NCBI RefSeq assembly: GCF_000717595.1
Contig: NZ_JNZO01000022.1
Location: forward strand, 1-64,000
Direction of reading: 5' to 3'
Source of the DNA: Streptomyces flavochromogenes
Lineage (GTDB): Bacteria; Actinomycetota; Actinomycetes; Streptomycetales; Streptomycetaceae
DNA length: 64,000 bases
The notes under the pieces were generated by a model. That model saw only the letters and a program-made list of their open reading frames with translations, searched no databases and was not told the origin of the DNA. Shown here one piece after another: positions 8,293 through 16,109 of the stretch (position 1 is its first letter; every line of letters begins with the position of its first letter). The position numbers and the translations under genes are program-made.

Positions 8293-9435
8293 TCAGGCCT
8301 TCGGGTCGACGATCCACTCGCCCTTGCGCATGACGCCCCTGAGGTTGAACTCGGCGTCCAGGACCACGATGTCGGCGTCCTTGCCGGGCTCCAGGGAGCC
8401 GACGCGGTCGTACACGCCGAGCAGCCGGGCCGGGTTGGCGGAGATCGCCTGGACGACCGACTCGACGGGGAGGCCGTCGATGGTGGCGGCGCGCTTGAAG
8501 GCGCGGTCCAGGGTGAGGGTGGACCCGGCGATGGAGCCGCCTTCGACGAGGCGGGCGACGCTGTCCTTCACCTCGACCTCCAGGGGGCCGAGCATGTAGC
8601 GGCCGTCGCCGAAGCCGGCGGCGTCCATGGCGTCGGTGATGAGGGCGACGCGCTCGGGGCCTGCGTGGTGGAAGGCGAGCTCCAGGGCGGCGGGGTGGAG
8701 GTGGGTGCCGTCGTTGATGAGCTCGACGGTGATCCGCTCGTCCTCCAGGAGGGCGGCGATCGGGCCGGGCGCGCGGTGGCCCAGGGCGGGCATCGCGTTG
8801 TAGAGGTGGGTGGCGACGGTGGCGCCGGCGTCGATGGCCTCGACGGTCTGCTCGTAGCTGGCGTCGGTGTGGCCGATGGCGGCGATCACACCGTGCTCGG
8901 CGAGCAGACGTACGGAGTCGATGCCGCCGGGCAGTTCGGTGGCGAGGGTGACCATCTTGGCCCGGCCTCGGGCGGCGTCGATCAGCTTGCGGACGTCGGC
9001 CGGGTCGGGGTCGCGGAGCAGCGTCTCGTCGTGGGCGCCCTTGCGGCAGGGGGAGATGAAGGGGCCCTCGAAGTGGAGGCCGGCGATCTCCCCCTGTTCG
9101 GCGAGCTCGGAGAGCAGCCCGGCCCGCTGGGTGAGGAAGTCCATCTCGCCGGTGACGAAGGAGGCGACGACGGTGGTCGTGCCGTGCAGCCGGTGGGTGT
9201 GGACGCCCTTGAGGACCTCGTCGACGCTGCCGGAGGTGAAGGACGCGCCGCCGCCGCCGTGGTTGTGCATGTCGACGAAGCCGGGGACGAGCCAGTGCCC
9301 GGTCAGGTCGACGGTGGGGGCACCGTCGGGCGTGCTGCCCGCGATGCGGTCGCCTTCGACGATCACGCGTCCGTTCTCGACGATCCCGGTGGGCAGCACG
9401 ACGTGTGCGCCGGCGAGAACCTTGTGATCGGCCAT
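8293..9435 (-). CDS. nagA: N-acetylglucosamine-6-phosphate deacetylase
   Basis: Removes acetate from GlcNAc-6-phosphate to give glucosamine-6-phosphate. 380 aa from ATG 9435 (MADHKVLAGAHVVLPTG). Amidohydrolase landmarks: LVPGFVDMHNHGGGGASF (metal-binding region), HFEGPFISPCRKGAHD (the EGP(F/Y) metal-ligand motif), IGHTDASYEQTVEAIDAGAT, HLYNAMPALGHRAPG and the ALITDAMDAAG catalytic Asp. It overlaps the nagK stop by 1 nt, so the two are translationally coupled. NagA controls GlcNAc-6P and GlcN-6P levels, and GlcN-6P is the DasR effector, linking this operon to antibiotic and developmental control in Streptomyces. Confidence 0.95.
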   Translation of the reverse strand: MADHKVLAGAHVVLPTGIVENGRVIVEGDRIAGSTPDGAPTVDLTGHWLVPGFVDMHNHGGGGASFTSGSVDEVLKGVHTHRLHGTTTVVASFVTGEMDFLTQRAGLLSELAEQGEIAGLHFEGPFISPCRKGAHDETLLRDPDPADVRKLIDAARGRAKMVTLATELPGGIDSVRLLAEHGVIAAIGHTDASYEQTVEAIDAGATVATHLYNAMPALGHRAPGPIAALLEDERITVELINDGTHLHPAALELAFHHAGPERVALITDAMDAAGFGDGRYMLGPLEVEVKDSVARLVEGGSIAGSTLTLDRAFKRAATIDGLPVESVVQAISANPARLLGVYDRVGSLEPGKDADIVVLDAEFNLRGVMRKGEWIVDPKA

Positions 9436-10394
9436 CAGGCGGAAACCTCCGAGTCGGTGGGGCGCTGGGGGCGCTGGTCGGCGAGCAGGTCCCAGGCGAG
9501 GAGGCCCGCGCCCAGGCATCCGGCGGTGTCCCCGAGGGCCGCCGGGACGATGGCGGGCAGCTTCTGGAACGTGACTCGCTCCTCCACCGCGGCCCGGAGT
9601 GGTGTGAACAAGGTTTCCCCGGCCTCGGCGAGTCCGCCACCGATGATGAGCGTGCGCGGGTCCAGCAGGGTGAGGGCCGTGACCAGGCCGTCCGCGAGGG
9701 CGTCGACGGCGTCCTGCCAGATCCGGAGGGCGGCGACGTCGCCGGACTCGACGGCCTTGGCGCAGTCGGCGGCATCGGCCTTCGGGTCGCCGCTCGCCTC
9801 GGCCCAGGCCTGGGAGACCGCGGAGGCGGAGGCGTACCGTTCGAGGCAGCCGCGCTGGCCGCAGCCGCAGACGGTGCCGCCGGGGCGGACGACGATGTGG
9901 CCGATCTCGCCGGCGTAGCCGTGGGCGCCGGCCTCGATGCGGTCGCCGATGCCGATGGCGCCGGCGATGCCGGTGCCGAGGGGCACGAAGAGGAAGCGGT
10001 CGGCGCCGTTGCCCGCGCCGATGCGGCCTTCGGCGAGGCCGCCGGTGCGGACGTCGTGGCCGAGGGCGACGGGGATGCCGTCGAGTCTGCCGCTGAGGAG
10101 TTCGCGCATGGGAACGTCGTGCCAGCCGAGGTTGGCGGCGTAGACGGCGATGCCGTTCTCCGCGTCGACGATGCCGGGGACGGCGACTCCGGCGGCCGCC
10201 GCGGGCTCGCCGTACCGCTCCTGGCCGAGGGCGCGGAGCTCGGCGGCGAAGCCGAGGATCGTCTCCACGACGGCCTCGGGGCCGCGGTCGCGTCCGGTGG
10301 CGCGGCGGGCCTCGTGGAGCAGGGTGCCGTCCGCCCCGACAAGGGCGGCCTTCATGCCGGTGCCGCCCACATCCAGGGCGATGACGTGTCTCAC
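9435..10394 (-). CDS. nagK: ROK family N-acetylglucosamine kinase
   Basis: Phosphorylates GlcNAc at C6 with ATP before NagA acts. 319 aa from GTG 10394 (RHVIALDVGGTGMKAALVG), which is the first residue of the ROK ATP-binding DxGGT motif. The ROK zinc signature CGCGQRGCLERYAS is present about residue 180, preceded by HGYAGEIGHIVV. There is no N-terminal DNA-binding domain, so it is a kinase, not a NagC-type repressor. It is the first gene of a nagK-nagA operon and sits 29 bp from a DasR-like site. The specificity is inferred from the fused nagA partner and from the known nagKA operon of S. coelicolor. Confidence 0.9.
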   Translation of the reverse strand: MRHVIALDVGGTGMKAALVGADGTLLHEARRATGRDRGPEAVVETILGFAAELRALGQERYGEPAAAAGVAVPGIVDAENGIAVYAANLGWHDVPMRELLSGRLDGIPVALGHDVRTGGLAEGRIGAGNGADRFLFVPLGTGIAGAIGIGDRIEAGAHGYAGEIGHIVVRPGGTVCGCGQRGCLERYASASAVSQAWAEASGDPKADAADCAKAVESGDVAALRIWQDAVDALADGLVTALTLLDPRTLIIGGGLAEAGETLFTPLRAAVEERVTFQKLPAIVPAALGDTAGCLGAGLLAWDLLADQRPQRPTDSEVSA

Positions 10395-10422
10395 GGGTGA
10401 CAGTTTGGCCCTCGGGGACCCA

Positions 10423-10438
10423 AAAGGTCTAGTCCACT
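10423..10438. promoter_or_regulatory. DasR-responsive element (dre-like site 1)
   Basis: AAAGGTCTAGTCCACT matches the dre consensus (ACTGGTCTAGACCACT form) at 13 of 16 positions, with the GGTCTAG core intact. It sits 29 bp before the nagK start on the promoter side, where DasR (GntR family) would block transcription until glucosamine-6-phosphate binds it. Confidence 0.75.
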
Positions 10439-10521
10439 GCCGAGGATTGTTGCGTACGGATACAAATTCGGGTCCCGTCATGGGGCCCATCGTCCCGGTG
10501 ACGTTGCGGAAGTGATACCCG

Positions 10522-10537
10522 AGTGGTGTAGACCTCA
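10522..10537. promoter_or_regulatory. DasR-responsive element (dre-like site 2)
   Basis: AGTGGTGTAGACCTCA matches AGTGGTCTAGACCACT at 13 of 16 positions. It lies 53 bp before the divergent sugar-binding lipoprotein gene, so both sides of this spacer could be under DasR control. Confidence 0.65.
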
Positions 10538-10590
10538 TACCCGCGCACGCGAGAGACTTACGGCCCTGCGCAGAGCAAACGTGCGGCTCG

Positions 10591-11898
10591 ATGCAGCTCA
10601 ACGACGAGCAAAAGGTGGATGAAGCCGTGGAGCGGCGACGATTTCTTGGATTGACCGCGGCCGTCGCCGCACTCGGACTGACCGCCACGGTCGCCGGCTG
10701 TGGCTCCCTCGGAGGCGACTCCGGTGATGTGACCCTGAGACTGGTCGCGGCCGACTACGACCTCACCGGCGGCGACACCACCAAGAAGTACTGGGCCGAC
10801 CTCGTCGCCGCCTTCGAGGCCGGACACCCCGGCGTCAAGGTCGAGGTGCAGGTCGAGTCCTGGGACGACGTCGACCGCAAGGTCGCCGAGATGGTCGAGG
10901 CCGACAAGGCCCCCGACATCGCGCAGATCGGCGCGTACGCCGACTACGCGGCCGCCGGCCAGCTCTACGCCGCCGACGAGCTCCTCTCCATACCCGTCCA
11001 GTCCAACTTCCTCGCCCCGCTCGTCGAGGCCGGGGAGCACAAGCGGACCCAGTACGGGCTGCCCTTCGTCGCCTCCACCCGGCCGCTGTTCTACAACACG
11101 TCCCTCTTCGAGAAGGCCGGTGCGAAGGCCCCCACCACCTGGGCCGAGCTCGCCGAGGCCGCCGAGAAGCTGAAGGACGACGGTGTCCGCACCCCCTTCG
11201 CGCTGCCCCTCGGCCCCGAGGAGGCCCAGGCCGAGGCCCTGATGTGGATGCTCAGCGGCGGCGGTGGCTGGACCGACGGCACCGACCACTACGCGGTCGA
11301 CTCCGACGCCAACATCAAGACCTTCGACTGGCTCAAGAAGAACCTGGTCGGCAAGGGCCTCACCGGGCCCGTCGCCCCCGGCAAGCTCAACCGCAAGGCC
11401 GCCTTCGCCGCCTTCGCGAACGGCGAGGTCGGCATGCTCAACGGCCACCCCTCGCTCCTGAAGGAAGCCGCAAGGAAGGGCGTCAAGGTGGGCCAGGTCC
11501 CGCTCCCGGGCGTCGACGGCCATGCCGACGCCGCCATGGGCGTGGCCGACTGGATCATGGGCTTCAAGCAGAACGGCCACCGCAAGGAGATCGGCGACTT
11601 CCTCAACTTCGTCTTCAGCGACGAGAACGTCCTGAAGTTCGCCGGCGACAACGACCTCCTGCCGGTCACCGTCACCGCCTCCACCCGCATGGAGACCGAG
11701 CCCGAGCACGCCAACCTGCGCGTCTTCCTCAAGACGCTCCCGGAGAGCCAGCTCCCGCCGGTCGGCAAGACGTCCTGGGCCAAGGTCAGCGAGAACGTCA
11801 AGCAGAACATCGGCAAGGCCGTCACCCCGGCCGGGGTCCCCTCCGAGGTCCTCGGAGCGATCGGACGGGCGGCGACGGCGGCGGAGAGCGCCGAGTAG
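10591..11898 (+). CDS. ABC-type sugar-binding lipoprotein (Tat-type signal)
   Basis: Extracellular solute-binding protein family 1 (MalE-like), 435 aa. The signal has a Tat-like RRRFLGL motif and a lipobox (VAGC), so it is probably a Tat-exported lipoprotein. The mature part shows the family pattern: GHPGVKVEVQVESWDDVDRK, KAPDIAQIGAYADYAAAGQL, YGLPFVASTRPLFYNTSLFE and GEVGMLNGHPSLLKEA. ATG 10591 is kept; a GTG at 10627 is also possible and would leave the signal complete. No permease genes follow, so it would need a shared transporter. Its position opposite nagKA and a dre-like site suggests an amino-sugar or chitin-derived ligand. Confidence 0.87.
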   Translation: MQLNDEQKVDEAVERRRFLGLTAAVAALGLTATVAGCGSLGGDSGDVTLRLVAADYDLTGGDTTKKYWADLVAAFEAGHPGVKVEVQVESWDDVDRKVAEMVEADKAPDIAQIGAYADYAAAGQLYAADELLSIPVQSNFLAPLVEAGEHKRTQYGLPFVASTRPLFYNTSLFEKAGAKAPTTWAELAEAAEKLKDDGVRTPFALPLGPEEAQAEALMWMLSGGGGWTDGTDHYAVDSDANIKTFDWLKKNLVGKGLTGPVAPGKLNRKAAFAAFANGEVGMLNGHPSLLKEAARKGVKVGQVPLPGVDGHADAAMGVADWIMGFKQNGHRKEIGDFLNFVFSDENVLKFAGDNDLLPVTVTASTRMETEPEHANLRVFLKTLPESQLPPVGKTSWAKVSENVKQNIGKAVTPAGVPSEVLGAIGRAATAAESAE

Positions 11899-11957
11899 GA
11901 GGGCGGCGCGATCGGGCGGCCACGGCGCCGAGGAGCGCCGGGTAATAGGTTGTTCGT

Positions 11958-12221
11958 ATGACCGAGGAGCGGGAAGCGGCGGACAACGGCGACGAAGGCG
12001 GGCTCGGCGAGCGCGAGCAGGCCCTCCTCTCCGTCGAGCGCCGCTCCTGGCCCGGCCCCGGCGCCAAGGAGCGCGCGGTCCGCGAGAGCCTCGGACTCTC
12101 CCCGACCCGCTACTACCAGCTGCTCAACGCCCTCCTGGACGACCCCAGGGCCCTCGCCCACGACCCGGTGACGGTGAACCGGCTGCGGCGGGTGCGGGAG
12201 GAGAAGCGGGGCAAGAGGTGA
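11958..12221 (+). CDS. DUF3263 family protein
   Basis: 87 aa, an actinobacterial small protein of unknown function (DUF3263). The conserved part runs from REQALLSVERRSWPGPGAKE to SPTRYYQLLNALLDDPRAL, a helix-turn-helix-like core that predicts nucleic-acid binding, followed by a basic tail (RLRRVREEKRGKR). It is short and acidic at the N-terminus. It lies alone between the sugar-binding lipoprotein and otsB. Function is not known; a regulatory role is inference. Confidence 0.82.
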   Translation: MTEEREAADNGDEGGLGEREQALLSVERRSWPGPGAKERAVRESLGLSPTRYYQLLNALLDDPRALAHDPVTVNRLRRVREEKRGKR

Positions 12222-12386
12222 GATCGGGCGTCCGGCCTCGCCCCCACCGGCCTCGGTGGAGGGCCGGACGTCGTCGAAGCGGACGGGGCGACGTCGCGTC
12301 CCGGTGCAGGCCGGTCGCGCCGGTCATCGGGCGCCGTCTCGTCCGTGCCCCTGACGCGGGCGGCGCGCGTGGGTAGGGTCGGGAAC

Positions 12387-13226
12387 ATGGTCAGCCTCCC
12401 GCACCCGACCACATCCGCCGGCCGCGACGGTCTGGCCGCGCTTCTCGCGCGGCCCGCGAAGGCCGTCGTCGCCCTCGACTTCGACGGCACCCTCGCCGAG
12501 ATCGTCCCCGACCCCGAACGGGCCCGCGCCCACCCCGGCGCCGTCGAGGCGCTCGCGGCCCTCGCCCCCGAGGTCGCCTCCGTCGCCGTCGTGACCGGCC
12601 GCCCCGCCGGGGTCGCCGTCCGGTACGGCGGCTTCGCCGGCGTCCCCGGCCTGGAGCACCTCGTCGTCCTCGGCCACTACGGCGCCGAACGCTGGGACGC
12701 CGTCAGCGGCACCGTCCGGGCCGCCGCCCCGCACCCGGGCGTCGCCTCCGTCCGCGCCGAGCTCCCCGGCTTCCTCGACCGGGCCGGTGCCTGGCCGGGC
12801 GTCTGGATCGAGGAGAAGGGCCGCGCGGTCGCCGTGCACACCCGCCGCGCCCTGGACCCGGAGGGCGCCTTCGAGGCCCTCAAGGGGCCGCTGGGCGACC
12901 TCGCCACCCATCACGGCCTCGTCCTGGAGCCCGGCCGCATGGTTCTGGAGCTGCGGCCCCCGGGCATGGACAAGGGTGTCGCGCTCGCCGAGTACGTACG
13001 GGAGGTGGGCGCCGGGTCCGTGCTCTACGCGGGCGACGACCTGGGCGACCTGCCCGCCTTCGCCGCCGTCGAGAAGCTCCGCTCCGACGGCACCCCGGGC
13101 CTGCTGGTCTGCAGCGGCTCGACGGAGGTCCCGGAGCTGGCCGACCGCGGGGACCTGGCGGTGCCGGGCCCGCCGGGAGTGGTGGAGTTCCTGGGCGCGC
13201 TGGCGGAGGCGGTACGGGAGGCCTGA
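12387..13226 (+). CDS. otsB: Trehalose-6-phosphate phosphatase
   Basis: HAD-superfamily phosphatase that converts trehalose-6-phosphate to trehalose, the second step of the OtsAB pathway. 279 aa. HAD motif I is DFDGTLAEIVPDPERA (Asp nucleophile), motif II is VVTGRPAGVA, and motif IV is YAGDDLGDLPAF, with Lys in MDKGVALAEYV. The ATG at 12387 is chosen because it lies just before the conserved start of the domain; a GTG 42 bp upstream is in frame but has no support. TAGGGT-type -10 sequence at about 12374 would give a very short or no leader. otsA lies 1.3 kb away on the other strand. Confidence 0.93.
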   Translation: MVSLPHPTTSAGRDGLAALLARPAKAVVALDFDGTLAEIVPDPERARAHPGAVEALAALAPEVASVAVVTGRPAGVAVRYGGFAGVPGLEHLVVLGHYGAERWDAVSGTVRAAAPHPGVASVRAELPGFLDRAGAWPGVWIEEKGRAVAVHTRRALDPEGAFEALKGPLGDLATHHGLVLEPGRMVLELRPPGMDKGVALAEYVREVGAGSVLYAGDDLGDLPAFAAVEKLRSDGTPGLLVCSGSTEVPELADRGDLAVPGPPGVVEFLGALAEAVREA

Positions 13227-13242
13227 GCCGGGTCCGGTCCGG

Positions 13243-14133
13243 TCAGTCCTTCCGTACGAGCAGGTCCACCAGGCCCGTCAGGTCCTCCTTGCCACTGCCG
13301 ACGTCGAGCCGTCGTCGCATCAACGCGAAGTAAGGGGCGATCAGTTCGGGACTGACGCCCTGCTCTTCGGCGGTGGAGAGGAAGGTGGGGGTGCCGGCCA
13401 CCTGCATCGCCAGGTCGGAGACCACGTCCGTCGTGTAGTCGCCGTTCCTCAGCTGCCGCGCGGTCTGCTCGATCGACGAGCCGGCCATCGCCTTGATCCA
13501 GTTCCCGAGCAGCGGCGCGAACACGACCGGATCGATGTCCTCCCGCCGGATCAGGGCGAAGGCGTGCGCGGCCCCCGCGAACATCCCGTACATCGCGCTC
13601 AGCAGGGCCACGTCGTGGAGGGCCGCGAAACCCGCGTCCTCCCCGACGTAGGCGGTGCCGACCGGCACGGCGAGGGACTCCCGGTGGAGCTCGAACAGCT
13701 CCCGTGAGCCGCTGTAGAACACATAGCCGCCGGCCTCCGGGATCCCGACCATCGGAGGGACGGCCATGATGCCGCCGTCCAGGTAGCGGGCGCCGCGCTC
13801 CTCGGCCCACGTGGCCCGGGCCCGGGCCTGGGCGGGGGTCGTCGTGGTCAGGTTGACCAGGTCCTTGCCGGTCAGGCCGACACCGTCCAGGGCCGTTTCC
13901 ACCGAGGCGTCGTCGAGGAGGCAGACGACGACGAGGGTGCTCGCCGCGACCGCACCGGCCGCGCTGTCCGCGACCTTCGCGCCCTCGGCGGCCAGCGCCT
14001 CCGCGCGGGCCGGGGTGCGGTTCCAGACGGTGAGCGGATGCCCGGCGGCGAGCCAGGCACGGGCAAGGGCGGTGCCCATCGCACCGAGGCCGAGGAGGGT
14101 GACGGGGGTCTTCCGATTCGGGTTCGCTGTCAT
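13243..14133 (-). CDS. NAD(P)-dependent oxidoreductase (imine reductase / 6-PGDH-like)
   Basis: 296 aa from ATG 14133. The N-terminal Rossmann fold starts VTLLGLGAMGTALARAWLAAG with VWNRTPARAEAL, typical of the 3-hydroxyisobutyrate dehydrogenase group with NADPH preference. The C-terminal part (RYLDGGIMAVPPMVGIPEAG, then LLSAMYGMFAGAAHAFAL) resembles the imine reductase subgroup, in which two such domains swap to build the active site. These enzymes reduce cyclic imines, but their natural substrates are mostly unknown. It is divergent from an HxlR regulator that probably controls it. Confidence 0.82.
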   Translation of the reverse strand: MTANPNRKTPVTLLGLGAMGTALARAWLAAGHPLTVWNRTPARAEALAAEGAKVADSAAGAVAASTLVVVCLLDDASVETALDGVGLTGKDLVNLTTTTPAQARARATWAEERGARYLDGGIMAVPPMVGIPEAGGYVFYSGSRELFELHRESLAVPVGTAYVGEDAGFAALHDVALLSAMYGMFAGAAHAFALIRREDIDPVVFAPLLGNWIKAMAGSSIEQTARQLRNGDYTTDVVSDLAMQVAGTPTFLSTAEEQGVSPELIAPYFALMRRRLDVGSGKEDLTGLVDLLVRKD

Positions 14134-14171
14134 GACCACAAGGCTGCTCCAGGGCTCTGACCTGCTCAAGT

Positions 14172-14189
14172 ACCCACTGGGAAGTGGGT
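14172..14189. promoter_or_regulatory. Probable HxlR operator
   Basis: ACCCACT-GGGA-AGTGGGT is a perfect 7-bp inverted repeat. It lies 38 bp from the oxidoreductase start and 42 bp from the divergent hxlR-type start, a position that suits control of both genes by the regulator. Confidence 0.55.
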
Positions 14190-14231
14190 GGTTACCCTGA
14201 GGTGAGCGAACAGGTCAGGAGGGTGGGGCAC

Positions 14232-14570
14232 ATGGCGACGCTGAACCGGCCCGGCACCGGGGACGGCCACGTCTGCGGGATCGACGCCGCGATGGAGGTC
14301 ATCGGCGGCAAGTGGAAGGTGCTCATCCTGTGGGCGCTGCACGAGCGGCCGCACTGCCGCTTCGGCGAGCTGCGCCGGCTCCTCCCGGGCATCACGGAGA
14401 AGGTCCTCGCCTCCCATCTGCGGGAGCTGGAGGCGGACGGCATCGTGGACCGCGCCTCCTACGAGGAGGTCCCGCCCCGCGTCGAGTACACCCTCACGAA
14501 GGACGGCATCCGCCTCAACGAGGCCCTCGAACCCCTGGCGACCTGGGGGCGTGAGCGGGCCGTCTCCTAG
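14232..14570 (+). CDS. HxlR family winged-helix transcriptional regulator
   Basis: 112 aa from ATG 14232, which has an excellent AGGAGGG ribosome-binding site at 14217-14223; an ATG 48 bp upstream lacks one and would run through the operator. The HxlR domain is complete: CGIDAAMEVIGGKWKVLILW, RFGELRRLLPGITEKVLASH (recognition helix), LRELEADGIVDRASY and PRVEYTLTKDGI. The N-terminal Cys in DGHVCGIDAA is the residue that senses reactive aldehydes or disulfide stress in several HxlR proteins. It is divergent from the imine-reductase-like gene and probably controls it. Confidence 0.9.
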   Translation: MATLNRPGTGDGHVCGIDAAMEVIGGKWKVLILWALHERPHCRFGELRRLLPGITEKVLASHLRELEADGIVDRASYEEVPPRVEYTLTKDGIRLNEALEPLATWGRERAVS

Positions 14571-16015
14571 CTCTTCTGCTCCCGCAGTGCGTCCAGCTGC
14601 TTCAGGAACCAGCGCTGCGGGGGCAGCGCCGTCGCCGTCGCCGCGAGACGCTTCGTGCGGTCGGCGCGTTCGGGCCGGGGCATCGTCAGGGCGGTGTGGA
14701 GGGCCTCGGCGGTCTCCGAGACGTCGAAGGGGTTCACCGCGAGAGCGTCCTCCCGCAGCTCGTTGTACGCGCCCGCGCCCGTCGACAGGACGAGTGCGCA
14801 GCCCGCGTCCGAGACCACCGGTATCTCCTTCGCGACCAGGTTCATGCCGTCGCGCACCGGGTTGACCAGGGCCACGTCCGCCAGGCGGTACGCGGCGAGG
14901 GAGCGGGTGAAGTCGTCCTCCACGGAGACGATCACCGGCTGCCAGTCCGCCGTGCCGAACTCCGCGTTGATCTCGGCGGCCAGTTCGGTCACCGAGGCCG
15001 TGTACGCGCGGTACGACTCCAGGTCCTGCCGCGAGGGGTATGCCGAGGCCAGGTGGACCACCCGGTCGCGCCACTCCGGGTGGACGGTGAGGAGCTCCCG
15101 GTAGGCGAGGAGGCCGCGCAGGATGTTCTTCGACAGCTCCGTGCGGTCGACGCGGACGATGGTCCGCCGCTCGCCCACCTCGGCGCGGAGCCGGGCGAGG
15201 GCCTCGTCCACCTCGGGGCGGTGGGCCAGGGACCGCAGCTCGTCGCCGTCGACGCCCAGGGGGTATGCCCGGACCCGCGTGCGGCCCTTCCCGACGCCGT
15301 GGCGGCGCCATTCGACTCCGCGCCAGGGGTCGCCGCTGGGCCAGACGCCCTGGGCCGTACCGGTCGAATCGTCGCGCTGGGAGCAGCAGCCGATGAACGT
15401 CGACGCCCATCCCCAGGTGTGGAAGCCCAGCTCGTCGGCGCCGAGCATGCCCCACAGGAGCTCCTCGACGATGTCGTCCGGCACCATGCGCAGGTACTCG
15501 GAGGACACCCACGGCGTGTGGGTGAAGTGCCCGATCCGCAGGTCGGGGCGGAGCTCCCGCAGCATCCCGGGGACGAGCGCCAGGTGGTAGTCCTGCACCA
15601 GGACGGCCGCGCCGTCGTCCGCCTCGGCGGCCAGGGCCTCGGCGAAGGCGCGGTTGTAAGCGCGGTACGACCCCCAGCGGCGCCGGAACTCGGCGTCGAA
15701 GACGGGCTCGCGGGGCGTGTCGTACAGGTGGTGGTGGAGGAACCACAGCACCGAGTTCGCGATGCCGTTGTACGCGTCGGCGTACACCTCCGGTTCGATG
15801 TCCAGCATCCGGACGCCAGGCTCGCCGATTCCGCGCCGGACGGCCTCCCGGTCGCCCTCGCCGAGCGCCGCGCACACCCACAGGCTGTCCCGCGAGGAGA
15901 CGGCACTCAGCCCGGAGACCAGGCCGCCGCCGCCCCTGCGGGCGTCGAGCTCACCGTCCTCGCCCCGCGCGTACGAGACGGGCCCTCGGTTCGATGCCAC
16001 GAGCACAGATGCCAT
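14567..16015 (-). CDS. otsA: Trehalose-6-phosphate synthase
   Basis: GT20 glycosyltransferase that joins UDP- or GDP-glucose to glucose-6-phosphate to form trehalose-6-phosphate. 482 aa, normal length. Features: VLVASNRGPVSY at the N-terminus (glucose-6-P loop), VLWFLHHHLYD, VLVQDYHLALVPGMLRELRP, GHFTHTPWVSSEYLRMVPDD, VDRTELSKNILRGLLAYREL and the C-terminal VRDGMNLVAKEIPVVSDAGC donor-binding region. Its last codons overlap the convergent HxlR gene by 4 bp. With otsB it gives a complete cytoplasmic trehalose pathway, although the two genes are separated and on opposite strands. Confidence 0.95.
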   Translation of the reverse strand: MASVLVASNRGPVSYARGEDGELDARRGGGGLVSGLSAVSSRDSLWVCAALGEGDREAVRRGIGEPGVRMLDIEPEVYADAYNGIANSVLWFLHHHLYDTPREPVFDAEFRRRWGSYRAYNRAFAEALAAEADDGAAVLVQDYHLALVPGMLRELRPDLRIGHFTHTPWVSSEYLRMVPDDIVEELLWGMLGADELGFHTWGWASTFIGCCSQRDDSTGTAQGVWPSGDPWRGVEWRRHGVGKGRTRVRAYPLGVDGDELRSLAHRPEVDEALARLRAEVGERRTIVRVDRTELSKNILRGLLAYRELLTVHPEWRDRVVHLASAYPSRQDLESYRAYTASVTELAAEINAEFGTADWQPVIVSVEDDFTRSLAAYRLADVALVNPVRDGMNLVAKEIPVVSDAGCALVLSTGAGAYNELREDALAVNPFDVSETAEALHTALTMPRPERADRTKRLAATATALPPQRWFLKQLDALREQKS

Positions 16016-16109
16016 GGGGCGAACCTAGCCCGTCTCGTAAACGCTCAAACGTACGTATACGAGACGGGTGGATCCGGCCACGGACGGTGGCCGGACCTCC
16101 GGACGGCCG

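Noticed and set aside
7229..10342. A 1037-codon minus-strand frame across nagK, nagA and the PfkB kinase
   Set aside because: Only its last 308 residues match a family. The rest is out-of-frame, Arg/Pro-rich translation of nagA and nagK.
10558..11709. Minus-strand frame opposite the sugar-binding lipoprotein
   Set aside because: It is the antisense of a gene with a clear signal peptide and family motifs, and has low-complexity Gly/Val/Asp composition.
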